Below, piece by piece: positions 37,276 through 45,791 of a stretch of 64,000 bases of DNA. The position numbers and the translations under genes are program-made. This stretch comes from Methylocystis silviterrae. GTDB lineage: Bacteria > Pseudomonadota > Alphaproteobacteria > Rhizobiales > Beijerinckiaceae. The stretch covers positions 129,501-193,500 of the forward strand of contig NZ_JABVWW010000007.1 of the NCBI RefSeq assembly GCF_013350005.1, given 5' to 3'. Position 1 is the stretch's first letter; every line of letters starts with the position of its first letter. A model generated the notes under the pieces. It ran no database searches. It saw only the letters and a program-made list of their open reading frames with translations, and was not told the origin of the DNA.

Positions 37276-37326
37276 GACATATCCTCCAGTTGAGCGACAT
37301 GCGGCGCGCTAGCGTTATCGCGCCGC
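37276..37326 (-). promoter_or_regulatory. ROSE-like RNA thermometer in the hsp20 leader
   Basis: In the hsp20 leader the motif UCGCU (37297-37293) can pair with AGGA of the Shine-Dalgarno (37285-37282) around a 7-nt loop, leaving its G bulged. That is the U(U/C)GCU arrangement of ROSE elements in rhizobial small heat-shock genes. A second strong hairpin precedes it (GCGGCGCG at 37301-37308 with CGCGCCGC at 37319-37326). Melting on heating would free the ribosome-binding site. Confidence 0.6.
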
Positions 37327-37364
37327 GCCTCTTAGCGCGTCCGTTACGGCCCGCGCTGCCAACG

Positions 37365-37393
37365 ATTTAGGAAGCGCTGCGGCGTCGTTCAAG
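37365..37393 (-). promoter_or_regulatory. RpoH (sigma-32)-type promoter for hsp20
   Basis: On the minus strand CTTGAA (37393-37388) is followed after a normal spacer by CCTAAAT (37371-37365), close to the alphaproteobacterial RpoH pattern CTTG...CYTATNT. Initiation near 37357 would give an ~80-nt leader that contains the thermometer. Confidence 0.6.
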
Positions 37394-37425
37394 AGGCGCC
37401 CGGCGGGGGTCGGCGACACAGAATT

Positions 37426-38538
37426 TCAGGCCGGCAGCGAATGGCGCTCGGGCGCGCGAAACGGCGACTCGAGAGCCAGCACGAGCCTGACCAGATCCGC
37501 CTGACGGCTCGCGCCGGTCTTCTGGAAGATGCTTTTCAGATAACCCTTGACGGTTCCTTCGCTCAGACCAAGCGCGCGCGCGGTCGCCGGGACGCCGCCC
37601 ACTTCGGCGATGGCGAGCAGCACCGAACTCTCGCGGGCGGTGAGGCCGAACACGCCCGCGGCGACGGCTCCGCCCTCGCCCTCGCTGGAGTTGAGCGCAA
37701 GCCTGCGCAGAAACAGCGCCGTCAGTCCGTTCGACAGCGGCAGCACATGCATCACGCAGCAGCGCGAGTCCCCGCGTTTCACCATGATCGCGAAGGTTTC
37801 CGCATCAGCGCCGCCGATCCGGGCGAGCGCACGCTCCAATGCCTCCTTTGCGCGCGGATCGCACAAAGTCAGCGTTTCGCCGCAGATCGCCAGCGCATCT
37901 CCTTCGCCGAGCATCTCGTCGGCGCTGCGATTCCGATGGACGACGCGCATCCTGCTGTCGACGACAAGCACGGGCGACGTCAGCTCCTCGAACAGTTCGA
38001 CGAGAGCCGACGTGTCAGGCGCCGGCTTGTGCCGCGCGATGGCCTTCGCGAGATGCGGCAGAAGCGCGTCAAGGCGCCTCTTCGCCTCGATGTCGGCGAG
38101 ACCGGCGGAATCATCGCGAAAGGCGACGAATAGGCAGACGCCCATCTCGGATCGGTGAATGACGCCGCCGATGATATCGGCGAGGCCGAAGGGCGCCATC
38201 CAGCGTTGGTAGGCGCCGCTTTGATGAAGCTCGCCCCGCGAGACGAAGTCTTCTATCGAGAACGCCCGACCGACGCCTATCTCGGCCAGCACGCGCGCCT
38301 TGATCGGATCGAGTTTGCGATGATTGCGCAGATATTCGACGATCCGCGCTCTCTCAGCGCGTGTCGAATGCTTGAGCTCCAACAGCGCCGAACAACGGTC
38401 TTCGAACAGCAGCGCTGCGAAGCGTGCATCTAGGAAACGCGCGATCTCGTCGAGCGCATCTGGCCAGTGCTGTGCTTCGGCGCCCGCAGCTTTGATCGCC
38501 ACGATGACGCGCGCATCCGCATCTTTCGTCGAGGTCAT
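37426..38538 (-). CDS. LuxR-type transcriptional regulator with PAS-like domain
   Basis: A 370-residue regulator. The N-terminal ~220 residues have no clear family; a PAS-like segment follows (SALVELFEELTSPVLVVDSR, MRVVHRNRSADEMLGEGD), then a LuxR HTH near residues 300-360: FGLTARESSVLLAIAEVGGV, ARALGLSEGTVKGYLKSIFQ and KTGASRQADLVRLVLALE. The ATG at 38538 has GGTGAAGAA upstream. It is divergent from the copper-receptor locus, making it a candidate regulator of that locus, though no binding site was identified. No receiver domain is present, so its signal may be a small molecule. Confidence 0.85.
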   Translation of the reverse strand: MTSTKDADARVIVAIKAAGAEAQHWPDALDEIARFLDARFAALLFEDRCSALLELKHSTRAERARIVEYLRNHRKLDPIKARVLAEIGVGRAFSIEDFVSRGELHQSGAYQRWMAPFGLADIIGGVIHRSEMGVCLFVAFRDDSAGLADIEAKRRLDALLPHLAKAIARHKPAPDTSALVELFEELTSPVLVVDSRMRVVHRNRSADEMLGEGDALAICGETLTLCDPRAKEALERALARIGGADAETFAIMVKRGDSRCCVMHVLPLSNGLTALFLRRLALNSSEGEGGAVAAGVFGLTARESSVLLAIAEVGGVPATARALGLSEGTVKGYLKSIFQKTGASRQADLVRLVLALESPFRAPERHSLPA

Positions 38539-38788
38539 TTCTTCACCCGGTGCGACCTCTCGCCACACCTTCGCAAAGCCGGTCGTCGCGATGGCGCTTT
38601 CCGCGCAGCGAAACGTCACACTGCCTTGGAGCCTTAGAAAACTCTGTAGAAACGCCAGGGCGCCAATCACTCGCAGCTTAGCGTCTGTGTTGCCCAACTG
38701 CAACAAGGACAAGAATTTACGCAAACGCCGAGCGCCCCCTCCCGATCGGGGGGAAACGGAGAAAAACGTAGCGGCTAAGTTGCACAAA

Positions 38789-39196
38789 ATGAATCGGCGC
38801 GGCGGCATGGCGACTTCGGCTTCAATGACGACAGCAAAGACGGACGCACGGAAAGGCCTACGCGCCTTTCTTGCCGCGACGCTTTTCGTCGTTTCGGCAT
38901 TGTTGCAGACGACGATCGCGCCGCATGCGGCCCTGTCGGCGACGCAAGAGTTCTGCGTCACAAGTCACGCCGCTGCGGACGAGACGGCGCCAAGCCGCAC
39001 GCCGGCGCTCGGCTGGCATGCGCATTGTGGCGCCTGCCCAATCGCCGCGGCGCCGATCCTTTCCGAAAAGCCGCCGATCGCGCGGCTCGAACAGCCGCCA
39101 ACCCCGCTTGTCTATTTCGACGCCTGGCCTTTTGAGCCGCGCGAACGTCGCCGTCCCGGCGAACCGCGATCGCGCGCGCCTCCTACGCTCTCCTGA
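38789..39196 (+). CDS. DUF2946-like secreted/membrane protein of the copper locus
   Basis: A 135-residue protein with a membrane/signal segment (LRAFLAATLFVVSALLQTTI, about 24-45), then EFCVTSHAAADET, HAHCGACP (a Cys-x-x-Cys in a His-rich setting) and a Pro/Arg-rich tail. This is the plan of DUF2946 proteins, often found beside TonB copper receptors. Alternative starts at 38807 or 38825 would shorten the N-tail. It lies 61 bp upstream of the OprC-like receptor, so both are likely one operon. His and Cys near the membrane could bind copper. Confidence 0.65.
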   Translation: MNRRGGMATSASMTTAKTDARKGLRAFLAATLFVVSALLQTTIAPHAALSATQEFCVTSHAAADETAPSRTPALGWHAHCGACPIAAAPILSEKPPIARLEQPPTPLVYFDAWPFEPRERRRPGEPRSRAPPTLS

Positions 39197-39257
39197 CGAA
39201 ACAAAACTCGCACTGTTTCAACCGCCGGCCGCCCGGCGGACCAGGAGATATCATTCA

Positions 39258-41660
39258 ATGCAACGTACCGCTTTACTGCGCGGCGCCAGCGCGTGCGCGC
39301 TGGTTCTCGCGTCGCTCGCAACCGCCGAAGCCCAAGTCGCCCTCCCGCAAATCGTCATAGGCGCGCCGCAACGCACTGCGGCGCCAGCCACGCCGCAAAA
39401 GCCGAGCGACGTCGAGATTGTCGACCAAAAGGAAATCGACAAAGAAAAACCTGCTATCGCCGACACGACGAAGCTCTTAGAAAACACCCCCGGCGTCAGC
39501 ATGTACGAAGCCGGCGGCGTTTCGCGCCTTCCAGCAATTCACGGCATGGCCGACGATCGGTTGAAGATCATCGTGGGCGGCGTGCAGCCGACTTCGGCCT
39601 GCGCCAACCATATGAATCCGCCGCTCTCCTATATCGATCCGAATAATGTGCAGAAGATTGAAGTCTATTCGGGCGTGATGCCCGTCAGCAAAGGCGGCGA
39701 TTCGATCGGCGGGTCGATCATCGTGACTCCGAAACAACCCGTTTTTGCGCCGCCCCCAGGCGCGCCGCTCCCGCCACCCGTCGTGGCGCCGGTCCAACCC
39801 TTCCTGCTCGGCTCGCCCTACCCGCCGTTCCTGCCGTTCACCGGTCAGGGCCTGCGCTTCGGCAATCAGAACGAGTTGCTCGCGACCGGCGTCGTGTCAG
39901 CCTTCTTCCGCTCCAATTACAACGGCATCAGCGTTGCCGGCACGACGAATGTCGCAACTGACCATTGGAGCGTGCTCTATAACGGCGCTTGGTCGCGCGC
40001 GACCGATTATCACCAGGGCGGAAACGGCCCGAAAGTGCTGTCGACCAATTTTATTTCAGAACAACACTCGCTCACCGGCGCATACCAGTATAACGGGCAT
40101 CTGTTCTCGATCAGAGGCGCCGTTGAGCATATCCCCTATCAAGGCTTTCCCAATCAGCGGATGGATATGACCGGCAACCGCGGCTACACCGCCGAAGCCA
40201 AATATCTGGGCGCTTATGATTGGGGCCTCGTGGACGCGCGCGCCTTTTGGCATCACGTGACCCATACGATGGGCTTCCTCTACGACAAGCAGCCCGCGAA
40301 CATGCCGATGAACACCGTCGCGCATGATTTTGGCTACTCGGTGAAGACGGAAATTCCCTTCACGCAACTCTTCGGCCACGACCTGTTGCGGCTGGGCAGC
40401 GAGTATCACGGATTTCGTCTCAATGACTGGTGGGAGCCGGTCTACAGCCCGACCATGATGATGATGGGTCCATACACCTACTGGAACATCAATAATGGCC
40501 AACGCAATCGCGTCGGCCATTACGCCGAGTGGGAGGCGGCCTGGACGCCGCAATGGTCGACGCTCCTCGGGCTTCGCAACGACGTCGTGTGGATGACGAC
40601 GGGCAACGCCTATCCCTATAATCAGCGGAATCCCATTCCGATGGGCATGATGGGAGGCATGGGAGGCATGGGCGGCATGATGATGTACATGCAGAACCCC
40701 GATGCGCCCGCCTCCCGAATCTTCAATGCGCGCAGTCACGCCCGCACCGACGTGAACTTCGACATGGTCGCCAGGGCGCGTTACCAGCCCGACGCGGTCA
40801 GCACCTATGAAATCGGCTATTCGCGCAAGACCCGCTCACCAAATCTTTATGAGCGGTACGCGTGGGGCGTAGGGTCGATGGCGACCGCCATGGTCAACTG
40901 GTTCGGCGACCTCAACGGCTACACAGGCAATCTCGACCTCAAGCCGGAGGTCGCGCATACGTTTGGGATTGTCGGCTCTTGGATCGATCCTGAAGGCAAT
41001 TGGGAGGCGCGAGTCAATCCGTACTATAGCTATATCGAAAACTTCATCGACGCCGATCGCGTCAGCAATCTCACCGGACCGTCAGGACTCGTATTTCCTA
41101 TACTTCAGTTCCGCAACCACAAGGCGGAAATCTACGGCTTCGACGTTTCCGGCCGTCTAAAGCTATGGGAAACCCCAGAATACGGACTGTTCTCGACCAC
41201 GGGCAGCATCAGCTACGTCTACGGCAAGGACCTCGACATGCCAAACTACACGGCTTGCGGCCTGTCCGGCGCTACCTGTTATCTACTGGCGCGAAACTTC
41301 TCCAAGGGCGACGGCCTCTATCACATCATGCCGTTGACCGCCCGGGGCGCGCTTGAGCACCGTTTGGGCGGATGGACGAGCGCAGTCGAGTTGCAACTGG
41401 TCGATAGCAAGACGCATGTTTCCGTCGCCCGCAACGAATTGAAGACAGGCGGATATGCGCTGGTCAATCTGCGGACGGCCTACGACTGGGGAACCATGCG
41501 CTTCGATTTCGCAGTCGAGAACCTGTTCGATCAGCTCTATTATCCGCCGCTCGGCGGAAGTTATTTCACCCTAACGAAAGTCACCGGCAATCCGCTCAAC
41601 TACGGACCGGTGCCGGGAATCGGCCGCAACTTTGTCGCCGGCCTCACTGTTCGGTTTTGA
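39258..41660 (+). CDS. TonB-dependent copper receptor, OprC/NosA-like
   Basis: An 800-residue outer-membrane gated porin. It has a signal peptide (to ~25), a TonB-box-like LPQIVIG (29-35), a plug domain with LLENTPGVSMYEAGG and KIIVGGVQPTSACANHMNPP, and a beta-barrel ending in NFVAGLTVRF (C-terminal Phe). Cys115-x3-Met119 in the plug and His336-x-Met338 (HTM) in the barrel reproduce the CxxxM/HxM copper site described for Pseudomonas aeruginosa OprC. A Pro-rich insertion (about 165-200) explains the larger spacing. A Met-rich loop near 460-480 (MGMMGGMGGMGGMMMYM) may help capture copper. AGGAG precedes the ATG. It is followed by a TlpA-like gene. Confidence 0.88.
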   Translation: MQRTALLRGASACALVLASLATAEAQVALPQIVIGAPQRTAAPATPQKPSDVEIVDQKEIDKEKPAIADTTKLLENTPGVSMYEAGGVSRLPAIHGMADDRLKIIVGGVQPTSACANHMNPPLSYIDPNNVQKIEVYSGVMPVSKGGDSIGGSIIVTPKQPVFAPPPGAPLPPPVVAPVQPFLLGSPYPPFLPFTGQGLRFGNQNELLATGVVSAFFRSNYNGISVAGTTNVATDHWSVLYNGAWSRATDYHQGGNGPKVLSTNFISEQHSLTGAYQYNGHLFSIRGAVEHIPYQGFPNQRMDMTGNRGYTAEAKYLGAYDWGLVDARAFWHHVTHTMGFLYDKQPANMPMNTVAHDFGYSVKTEIPFTQLFGHDLLRLGSEYHGFRLNDWWEPVYSPTMMMMGPYTYWNINNGQRNRVGHYAEWEAAWTPQWSTLLGLRNDVVWMTTGNAYPYNQRNPIPMGMMGGMGGMGGMMMYMQNPDAPASRIFNARSHARTDVNFDMVARARYQPDAVSTYEIGYSRKTRSPNLYERYAWGVGSMATAMVNWFGDLNGYTGNLDLKPEVAHTFGIVGSWIDPEGNWEARVNPYYSYIENFIDADRVSNLTGPSGLVFPILQFRNHKAEIYGFDVSGRLKLWETPEYGLFSTTGSISYVYGKDLDMPNYTACGLSGATCYLLARNFSKGDGLYHIMPLTARGALEHRLGGWTSAVELQLVDSKTHVSVARNELKTGGYALVNLRTAYDWGTMRFDFAVENLFDQLYYPPLGGSYFTLTKVTGNPLNYGPVPGIGRNFVAGLTVRF

Positions 41661-41720
41661 CTGACCGAAGCTGCTACACGAGAGAGACGCGCATGCGTCT
41701 CTCTCTTCTGGAGGCCTCTG

Positions 41721-42287
41721 ATGAAGCATCTCTTGGTCCCCCTCGCGCTGGCTGCGCTTTTCGCCAACAGCGCGCACGCCGAAATCATCGGCGTGCAAGC
41801 GTCGCGTGCGGTTTCCGAGGATGAGATGAAGGCCTCTGTGGGGGAGGTCGATCTCGTCGGCGCAAATGGCGCGCCGCTCGATCTGCGCGCGCTGATGGCG
41901 AACGGCCGGCCGACGCTCGTGAGCCTGTGGGCATATTGGTGTCCGAATTGTCTCGCTGAAATGAAAGGCTTCAAGGCGATCGCCGCCGCCTGTCCGGATC
42001 GCTGGAACATCGTCTTCGTCTCGGCGCGCGCGAGCGACTACGCCAAGGATGCGACGAAGTTCAAAACCTACGGCCTGCCCTGGAAAATCTTTCGCGTCGG
42101 CGATTCTACGAAAACCGAGGTGGCGAAGGCAAAGAGCGCCCGGGCCTTCTATGGCGCGACGGCGGACGGCGGCGTCGTTACCCCTCTCCACTATTTCATC
42201 GGCGCTTCCGGACGGGTCGACGCCATCGTCAGCGGCAGACTGAACTTCGCGGAACCCCAGCGTCTCGCCGCCTTCTGCGCCGATTGA
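41721..42287 (+). CDS. periplasmic TlpA-like thiol-disulfide protein
   Basis: A 188-residue exported thioredoxin-fold protein. A signal peptide (to AHA, residue 20) is followed by VDLVGANGAPLDLRALMANG, then the active site LWAYWCPNCLAEM (Trp-Cys-Pro-Asn-Cys) and a cis-Pro near VVTPLHYFIGASG. TlpA relatives reduce cysteines of copper chaperones and cytochrome oxidase CuA. GGAGG six nt before the ATG and a 60-bp gap put it in the copper-receptor operon. A role in keeping the receptor or a copper chaperone reduced is inference. Confidence 0.85.
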   Translation: MKHLLVPLALAALFANSAHAEIIGVQASRAVSEDEMKASVGEVDLVGANGAPLDLRALMANGRPTLVSLWAYWCPNCLAEMKGFKAIAAACPDRWNIVFVSARASDYAKDATKFKTYGLPWKIFRVGDSTKTEVAKAKSARAFYGATADGGVVTPLHYFIGASGRVDAIVSGRLNFAEPQRLAAFCAD

Positions 42288-42365
42288 AACGGCGCCGTTC
42301 GGCCTTGTCGCCAAAATGCATTATCTTGGCGCGAAGATTCGGCTCTGAAGCGCCGAGGAGAGCCC

Positions 42366-43313
42366 ATGCGAGAACTTGTCGCGTCGCCCGGCAACCCGAT
42401 CCCCGAAGGCGCCGCCGTTTACACCCTGAAGACGCGGGACGGCCGGCGATTGCGCGCCGCCGCTTTTCCCTGCAGCGAGAGGGCGCGCGGCACGGTGGCG
42501 CTGTTTCAGGGCCACAATGAATTTATCGAAAAATATTTCGAGACCATCGAGGAGTTGCGCAGCCGCCGCCTCGACGTGGTGGCGCTCGATTGGCGCGGCC
42601 AGGCCGGCTCGGAACGCGAGCTCGCCGACCCGCGCAAGGGCCATATCGACGACTTCTCGCAATATCAGCGCGATCTGGAGGTTTTCATCTCCCAGGTGTT
42701 GAGCGACCGGCCGCAGCCCTGGTTCGCCCTCGCCCATTCGATGGGCGCGGCCATCCTGCTGGACGCGGCGCATGCAGGAAAAACGCCGTTCCAGCGTTTC
42801 GTGCTGACCGCGCCCATGATCGATCTCGCCAATCTGCGGTTTCCGCGCGCCTCACGCTGGCTCGCTGACACGCTCGACATGTGCGGACTGGGCGGCATGT
42901 ACATTCCGGGCGGAACCGGCGCCTCCTTTATCGAGAAGCCCTTCGAAGGCAATCTGCTGACCACCGATCGGGTCCGCTTCGAACGAAACGCCGCCATTCT
43001 CAGGGTGGCGCCGCAGCTCGCCATCGGCGATCCGACGATCGGCTGGGTCAACGCCGCCTTCCGTCTCATGAGGGGCTTCGAATCGCCAGACTATGCCCGA
43101 AGAATCCGCGCGACCATCCTGATGTTCGGCTGCGGGCGCGAGATGATCGTCTCCAACGCCGCCATCGAGCGTTTCGCTCAAAATCTCGACAGCGGCGCTC
43201 TCGCGATGGTCCCCGGCGCCAAGCATGAACTCATGATGGAGCGCGACGAGTTTCGCAGTCAGTTCTGGCGCGGCTTCGACGCTTTCATTCCGGGCGAAGC
43301 GCGCGTCTCATAG
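42366..43313 (+). CDS. alpha/beta hydrolase, lysophospholipase-like
   Basis: A 315-residue hydrolase of the PldB/monoglyceride-lipase group. Motifs: VALFQGHNEFIEKYFETIEE (oxyanion HG), VVALDWRGQAGSERELADPR, the nucleophile elbow FALAHSMGAAILLDAA (Ser in HSMG), and the C-terminal MVPGAKHELMMERDEFRSQF with the catalytic His. There is no signal peptide. GAGGAG lies just upstream of the ATG. It is 78 bp after the TlpA-like gene and may be read from the same transcript, though no functional link is evident. Confidence 0.86.
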   Translation: MRELVASPGNPIPEGAAVYTLKTRDGRRLRAAAFPCSERARGTVALFQGHNEFIEKYFETIEELRSRRLDVVALDWRGQAGSERELADPRKGHIDDFSQYQRDLEVFISQVLSDRPQPWFALAHSMGAAILLDAAHAGKTPFQRFVLTAPMIDLANLRFPRASRWLADTLDMCGLGGMYIPGGTGASFIEKPFEGNLLTTDRVRFERNAAILRVAPQLAIGDPTIGWVNAAFRLMRGFESPDYARRIRATILMFGCGREMIVSNAAIERFAQNLDSGALAMVPGAKHELMMERDEFRSQFWRGFDAFIPGEARVS

Positions 43314-43335
43314 AGCGCGCTGAGCGCACGCTCTA
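43311..43335 (+). terminator. hairpin overlapping the stop codon of the hydrolase gene
   Basis: TAGAGCG (43311-43317, including the stop codon) pairs with CGCTCTA (43329-43335). Only AACTTTG follows, so termination is weak or rho-assisted. Confidence 0.35.
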
Positions 43336-43371
43336 AACTTTGAGATCAATCACGCTGCAGTGCAGCCTGGC

Positions 43372-44184
43372 CTAATCGCCGAGCAGCTTCAACGCCTCTT
43401 CGTGCAGCGCCGGGTCGCCCGCCGCGACGATGGCGCCGCCCAGCGCCGCCGCGCCGCCGCTCCAGTTGGTGATGACGCCCCCCGCTCCCTCGATGATCGG
43501 AATCAGCGCGACGATGTCGTAGGGGTGCAAATTCGTCTCGATGACGAGGTCGACATGGCCGGCCGCAAGCGCGCAATAGGCGTAGCAGTCGCCGCCGTAG
43601 CGGGAAAGCCGCGCCCCGCGCTCAACGCGGTGAAAATGCTCGCGCAGCGCCGGATCGATCAGCAGCGGCGAGGTGGTCATCAGCGTCGCCTGCGCGAGCT
43701 TTGGACAGTGGCGCGAGGCGATCTTGCGCGTCTCGAGAACGCCGCGCGCGCCCTCCGGCCCGCGCGCCGGCCCGCGCCAATACGCGGCCTCGCCGTCGCC
43801 GAAGAACCGCTCTCGGGTAAACGGCTGGCTCATCAGGCCGTAGCAGGGACGCCCGCGATGCGTGAGGCCGATCAGCGTGCCCCACAGCGGCAGGCCGCAG
43901 ATGAAGCTCTTGGTGCCGTCGATCGGATCAAGCACCCAGACATATTCGGCGTTTTCGCGTAAGTGTCCGAATTCCTCGCCATAGACGCCGTGGTCGGGGA
44001 AGGTCGCCTCAATCAGCCGCCGCATGGCGAGTTCGGCGCCGCGGTCGGCTTCCGTGACGGGATCGAACGCCCCGCCATGCGCCTTGTCGTCGGCCGCGAG
44101 CGCGGTCCTGAAAAAAGGCATGATAGCTTCCGCCGAAACGTCGGCGAGGCGCTCAACGAACTTCTCGAAATCAACGGCGGTCAT
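43372..44184 (-). CDS. hisN: histidinol-phosphatase, inositol-monophosphatase type
   Basis: Removes phosphate from histidinol-phosphate in histidine synthesis. The 270 residues carry the IMPase metal motifs GVYGEEFGHLR, WVLDPIDGTKSFICGLPLWG and GGDCYAYCALAAGHVDLVIE, and the HisN-type C-terminus ETNLHPYDIVALIPIIEGAG. The closest alternative is a generic IMPase; a second family member (suhB) at 48.3 kb has the SuhB pattern, so this one is the better hisN candidate. It is read 33 bp after the N-formylglutamate amidohydrolase gene on the same strand. Confidence 0.85.
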   Translation of the reverse strand: MTAVDFEKFVERLADVSAEAIMPFFRTALAADDKAHGGAFDPVTEADRGAELAMRRLIEATFPDHGVYGEEFGHLRENAEYVWVLDPIDGTKSFICGLPLWGTLIGLTHRGRPCYGLMSQPFTRERFFGDGEAAYWRGPARGPEGARGVLETRKIASRHCPKLAQATLMTTSPLLIDPALREHFHRVERGARLSRYGGDCYAYCALAAGHVDLVIETNLHPYDIVALIPIIEGAGGVITNWSGGAAALGGAIVAAGDPALHEEALKLLGD

Positions 44185-44217
44185 GCCAGCTCCCAGCGGG
44201 GCGCGTCGAGCGCCCGG

Positions 44218-45177
44218 CTATTCGGCCGCCGCCCGCCGCTCGCCGCCCAAAATCTCGCTCAAGTCTTCGTGCCGCGCCACCACCGCCATGACGTCCGCAA
44301 GGTCGCGGGCGACGGCGTCGAAGCGCTCGTTCTTCTGGAGCGTAGACTCGTCCATGTAAAGACCACGCGACACTTCGATCTGCAGCGCGTGCCAGCCCCC
44401 GACGGGCTTGCCGTAATGCTCGGTAATGAAACCGCCCGCGTAGGGCCGATTGCGCATGACGTGATAGCCGCGGCCGCGCAATCGATCCTCGACGACGTCG
44501 ACGAGTCCGGTGGAGGCGCTGGCGCCGTAGCGGTCGCCGATGACGAAGTCGATGCGCCGCTTGTCGCCCCGCGTCGAAAGCAAGGGGTCGCGCGCGCCGG
44601 TCGAAGGCATCGAATGGCAGTCGATCAGCACGGCGACGCCAAAACGCGCCGCAGCGCGCTCCATCAGGCCGCGCAAGGCCGCATGGTAGGGCTTGTAGAG
44701 GCTGTCGATGCGCCGCAAGCCCTCGTCGAGCGTGAGGCGGCTCGCATAGATCTCGCGCGCGTCGGCGACCACGCGCGGGATCGTCCCAAGTCCGGCCGCG
44801 ACGCGCAGAGAGCGCGTATTGGCGAAGGACGGCAAAGCGCCGTCGAAGAGCTTGGGGTCGAGTTCGTAGGGTTCGCGATTGAGATCGAGATAGGCGCGGG
44901 GAAAGCGCGCCCGCAGCAGAGGCGCTCCCAGAGATGAGGCCGAGGCGAAGAGATCGTCGACAAAGGCGTCTTCCGAACGGCGCAGCGTCGCCGCGTCGAG
45001 CGGCGTCGCGGCGAGAAAGCGCGCAGGATAGATCCGCCCGGAATGCGGTGAGGAAAAGACCAGCGGCGAAACGAGCGCGTCCGGCTCGATGATGTCGAAG
45101 GCGCGTTCAAATTCCGGTTCGCAGCAGGGCGTCGCCGTCGAATTGGTTTCGCGCCACTCGCGCATGCCGTCGTTCAT
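44218..45177 (-). CDS. N-formylglutamate amidohydrolase
   Basis: Hydrolyses N-formyl-L-glutamate to formate and glutamate, the last step of one histidine-degradation route. The 319-residue protein shows LVFSSPHSGRIYPARFL, SEDAFVDDLF, YLDLNREPYELDP (family signature), IDCHSMPSTG (metal His) and FITEHYGKPVGGWHALQIEV. No hut genes are near, so it may instead act on other formyl or acyl amino acids. It is upstream of hisN in the same orientation. Confidence 0.9.
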   Translation of the reverse strand: MNDGMREWRETNSTATPCCEPEFERAFDIIEPDALVSPLVFSSPHSGRIYPARFLAATPLDAATLRRSEDAFVDDLFASASSLGAPLLRARFPRAYLDLNREPYELDPKLFDGALPSFANTRSLRVAAGLGTIPRVVADAREIYASRLTLDEGLRRIDSLYKPYHAALRGLMERAAARFGVAVLIDCHSMPSTGARDPLLSTRGDKRRIDFVIGDRYGASASTGLVDVVEDRLRGRGYHVMRNRPYAGGFITEHYGKPVGGWHALQIEVSRGLYMDESTLQKNERFDAVARDLADVMAVVARHEDLSEILGGERRAAAE

Positions 45178-45356
45178 TCGTTTTTCTCGGTTCCGCGCCG
45201 CGACCGCCTCTTCAGACGAGCGCCGGCGTGGCGGATCAGCTCAAAAAGGACGATGCGTCGCGCTATACTGGGCGCTAAGTTAACGCGGCGCCACCCCGGT
45301 TTCACCTGAAATTTACGAAGCTCGGGCGATATGGCTAAAAACCCGCGAGGATGGCG

Positions 45357-45731
45357 ATGAACGATAGACCAACCGCAAGAATTCTGCTTGCGGAAGACGA
45401 CAACGACATGCGGCGCTTCCTGGTCAAGGCTTTGCAGCAGGCCGGTTTCTCCGTCACCTCATTCGACAACGGGCTTTCCGCTTATGATCAGCTGCGGGTC
45501 GAGCCCTTCGAACTCCTGCTGACCGACATCGTCATGCCCGAGATGGACGGAATCGAACTCGCCCGCCGTGCGACCGAACTCGATCCCGACATCAGGGTCA
45601 TGTTCATCACCGGCTTCGCCGCCGTGGCGCTCAACCCCGACAGCCACGCGCCGCGACAGGCGAAAATCCTCTCCAAGCCCTTCCATTTGCGGGATTTGGT
45701 TACCGAGGTGCACAGGATGCTTGCGGCATAA
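45357..45731 (+). CDS. cpdR: CpdR-type response regulator
   Basis: A 124-residue single-domain receiver nearly identical in pattern to Caulobacter CpdR, which when unphosphorylated primes ClpXP and recruits it to the pole to start cell-cycle proteolysis. Features: ILLAEDDNDMRRFLVKALQQ (acidic pocket), DIVMPEMDGIELARRATELD with phospho-acceptor Asp57, FITGFAAVALNPDS and the C-terminal ILSKPFHLRDLVTEVHRMLA with the conserved Lys and the terminal Ala-Ala. GAGG 6 nt before the ATG at 45357 decides against the ATG at 45351. rcdA is only 1.4 kb away. Confidence 0.93.
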   Translation: MNDRPTARILLAEDDNDMRRFLVKALQQAGFSVTSFDNGLSAYDQLRVEPFELLLTDIVMPEMDGIELARRATELDPDIRVMFITGFAAVALNPDSHAPRQAKILSKPFHLRDLVTEVHRMLAA

Positions 45732-45791
45732 GTGCTTTAGATCGTGCTGCTTTTGGGCCTGATCGCGCAAATGCAGATCACACAGCGCGCG

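Noticed and set aside
38539-38788. Cobalamin riboswitch ahead of the TonB receptor
   Set aside because: No B12-box-like conserved sequence; the receptor motifs point to copper instead.
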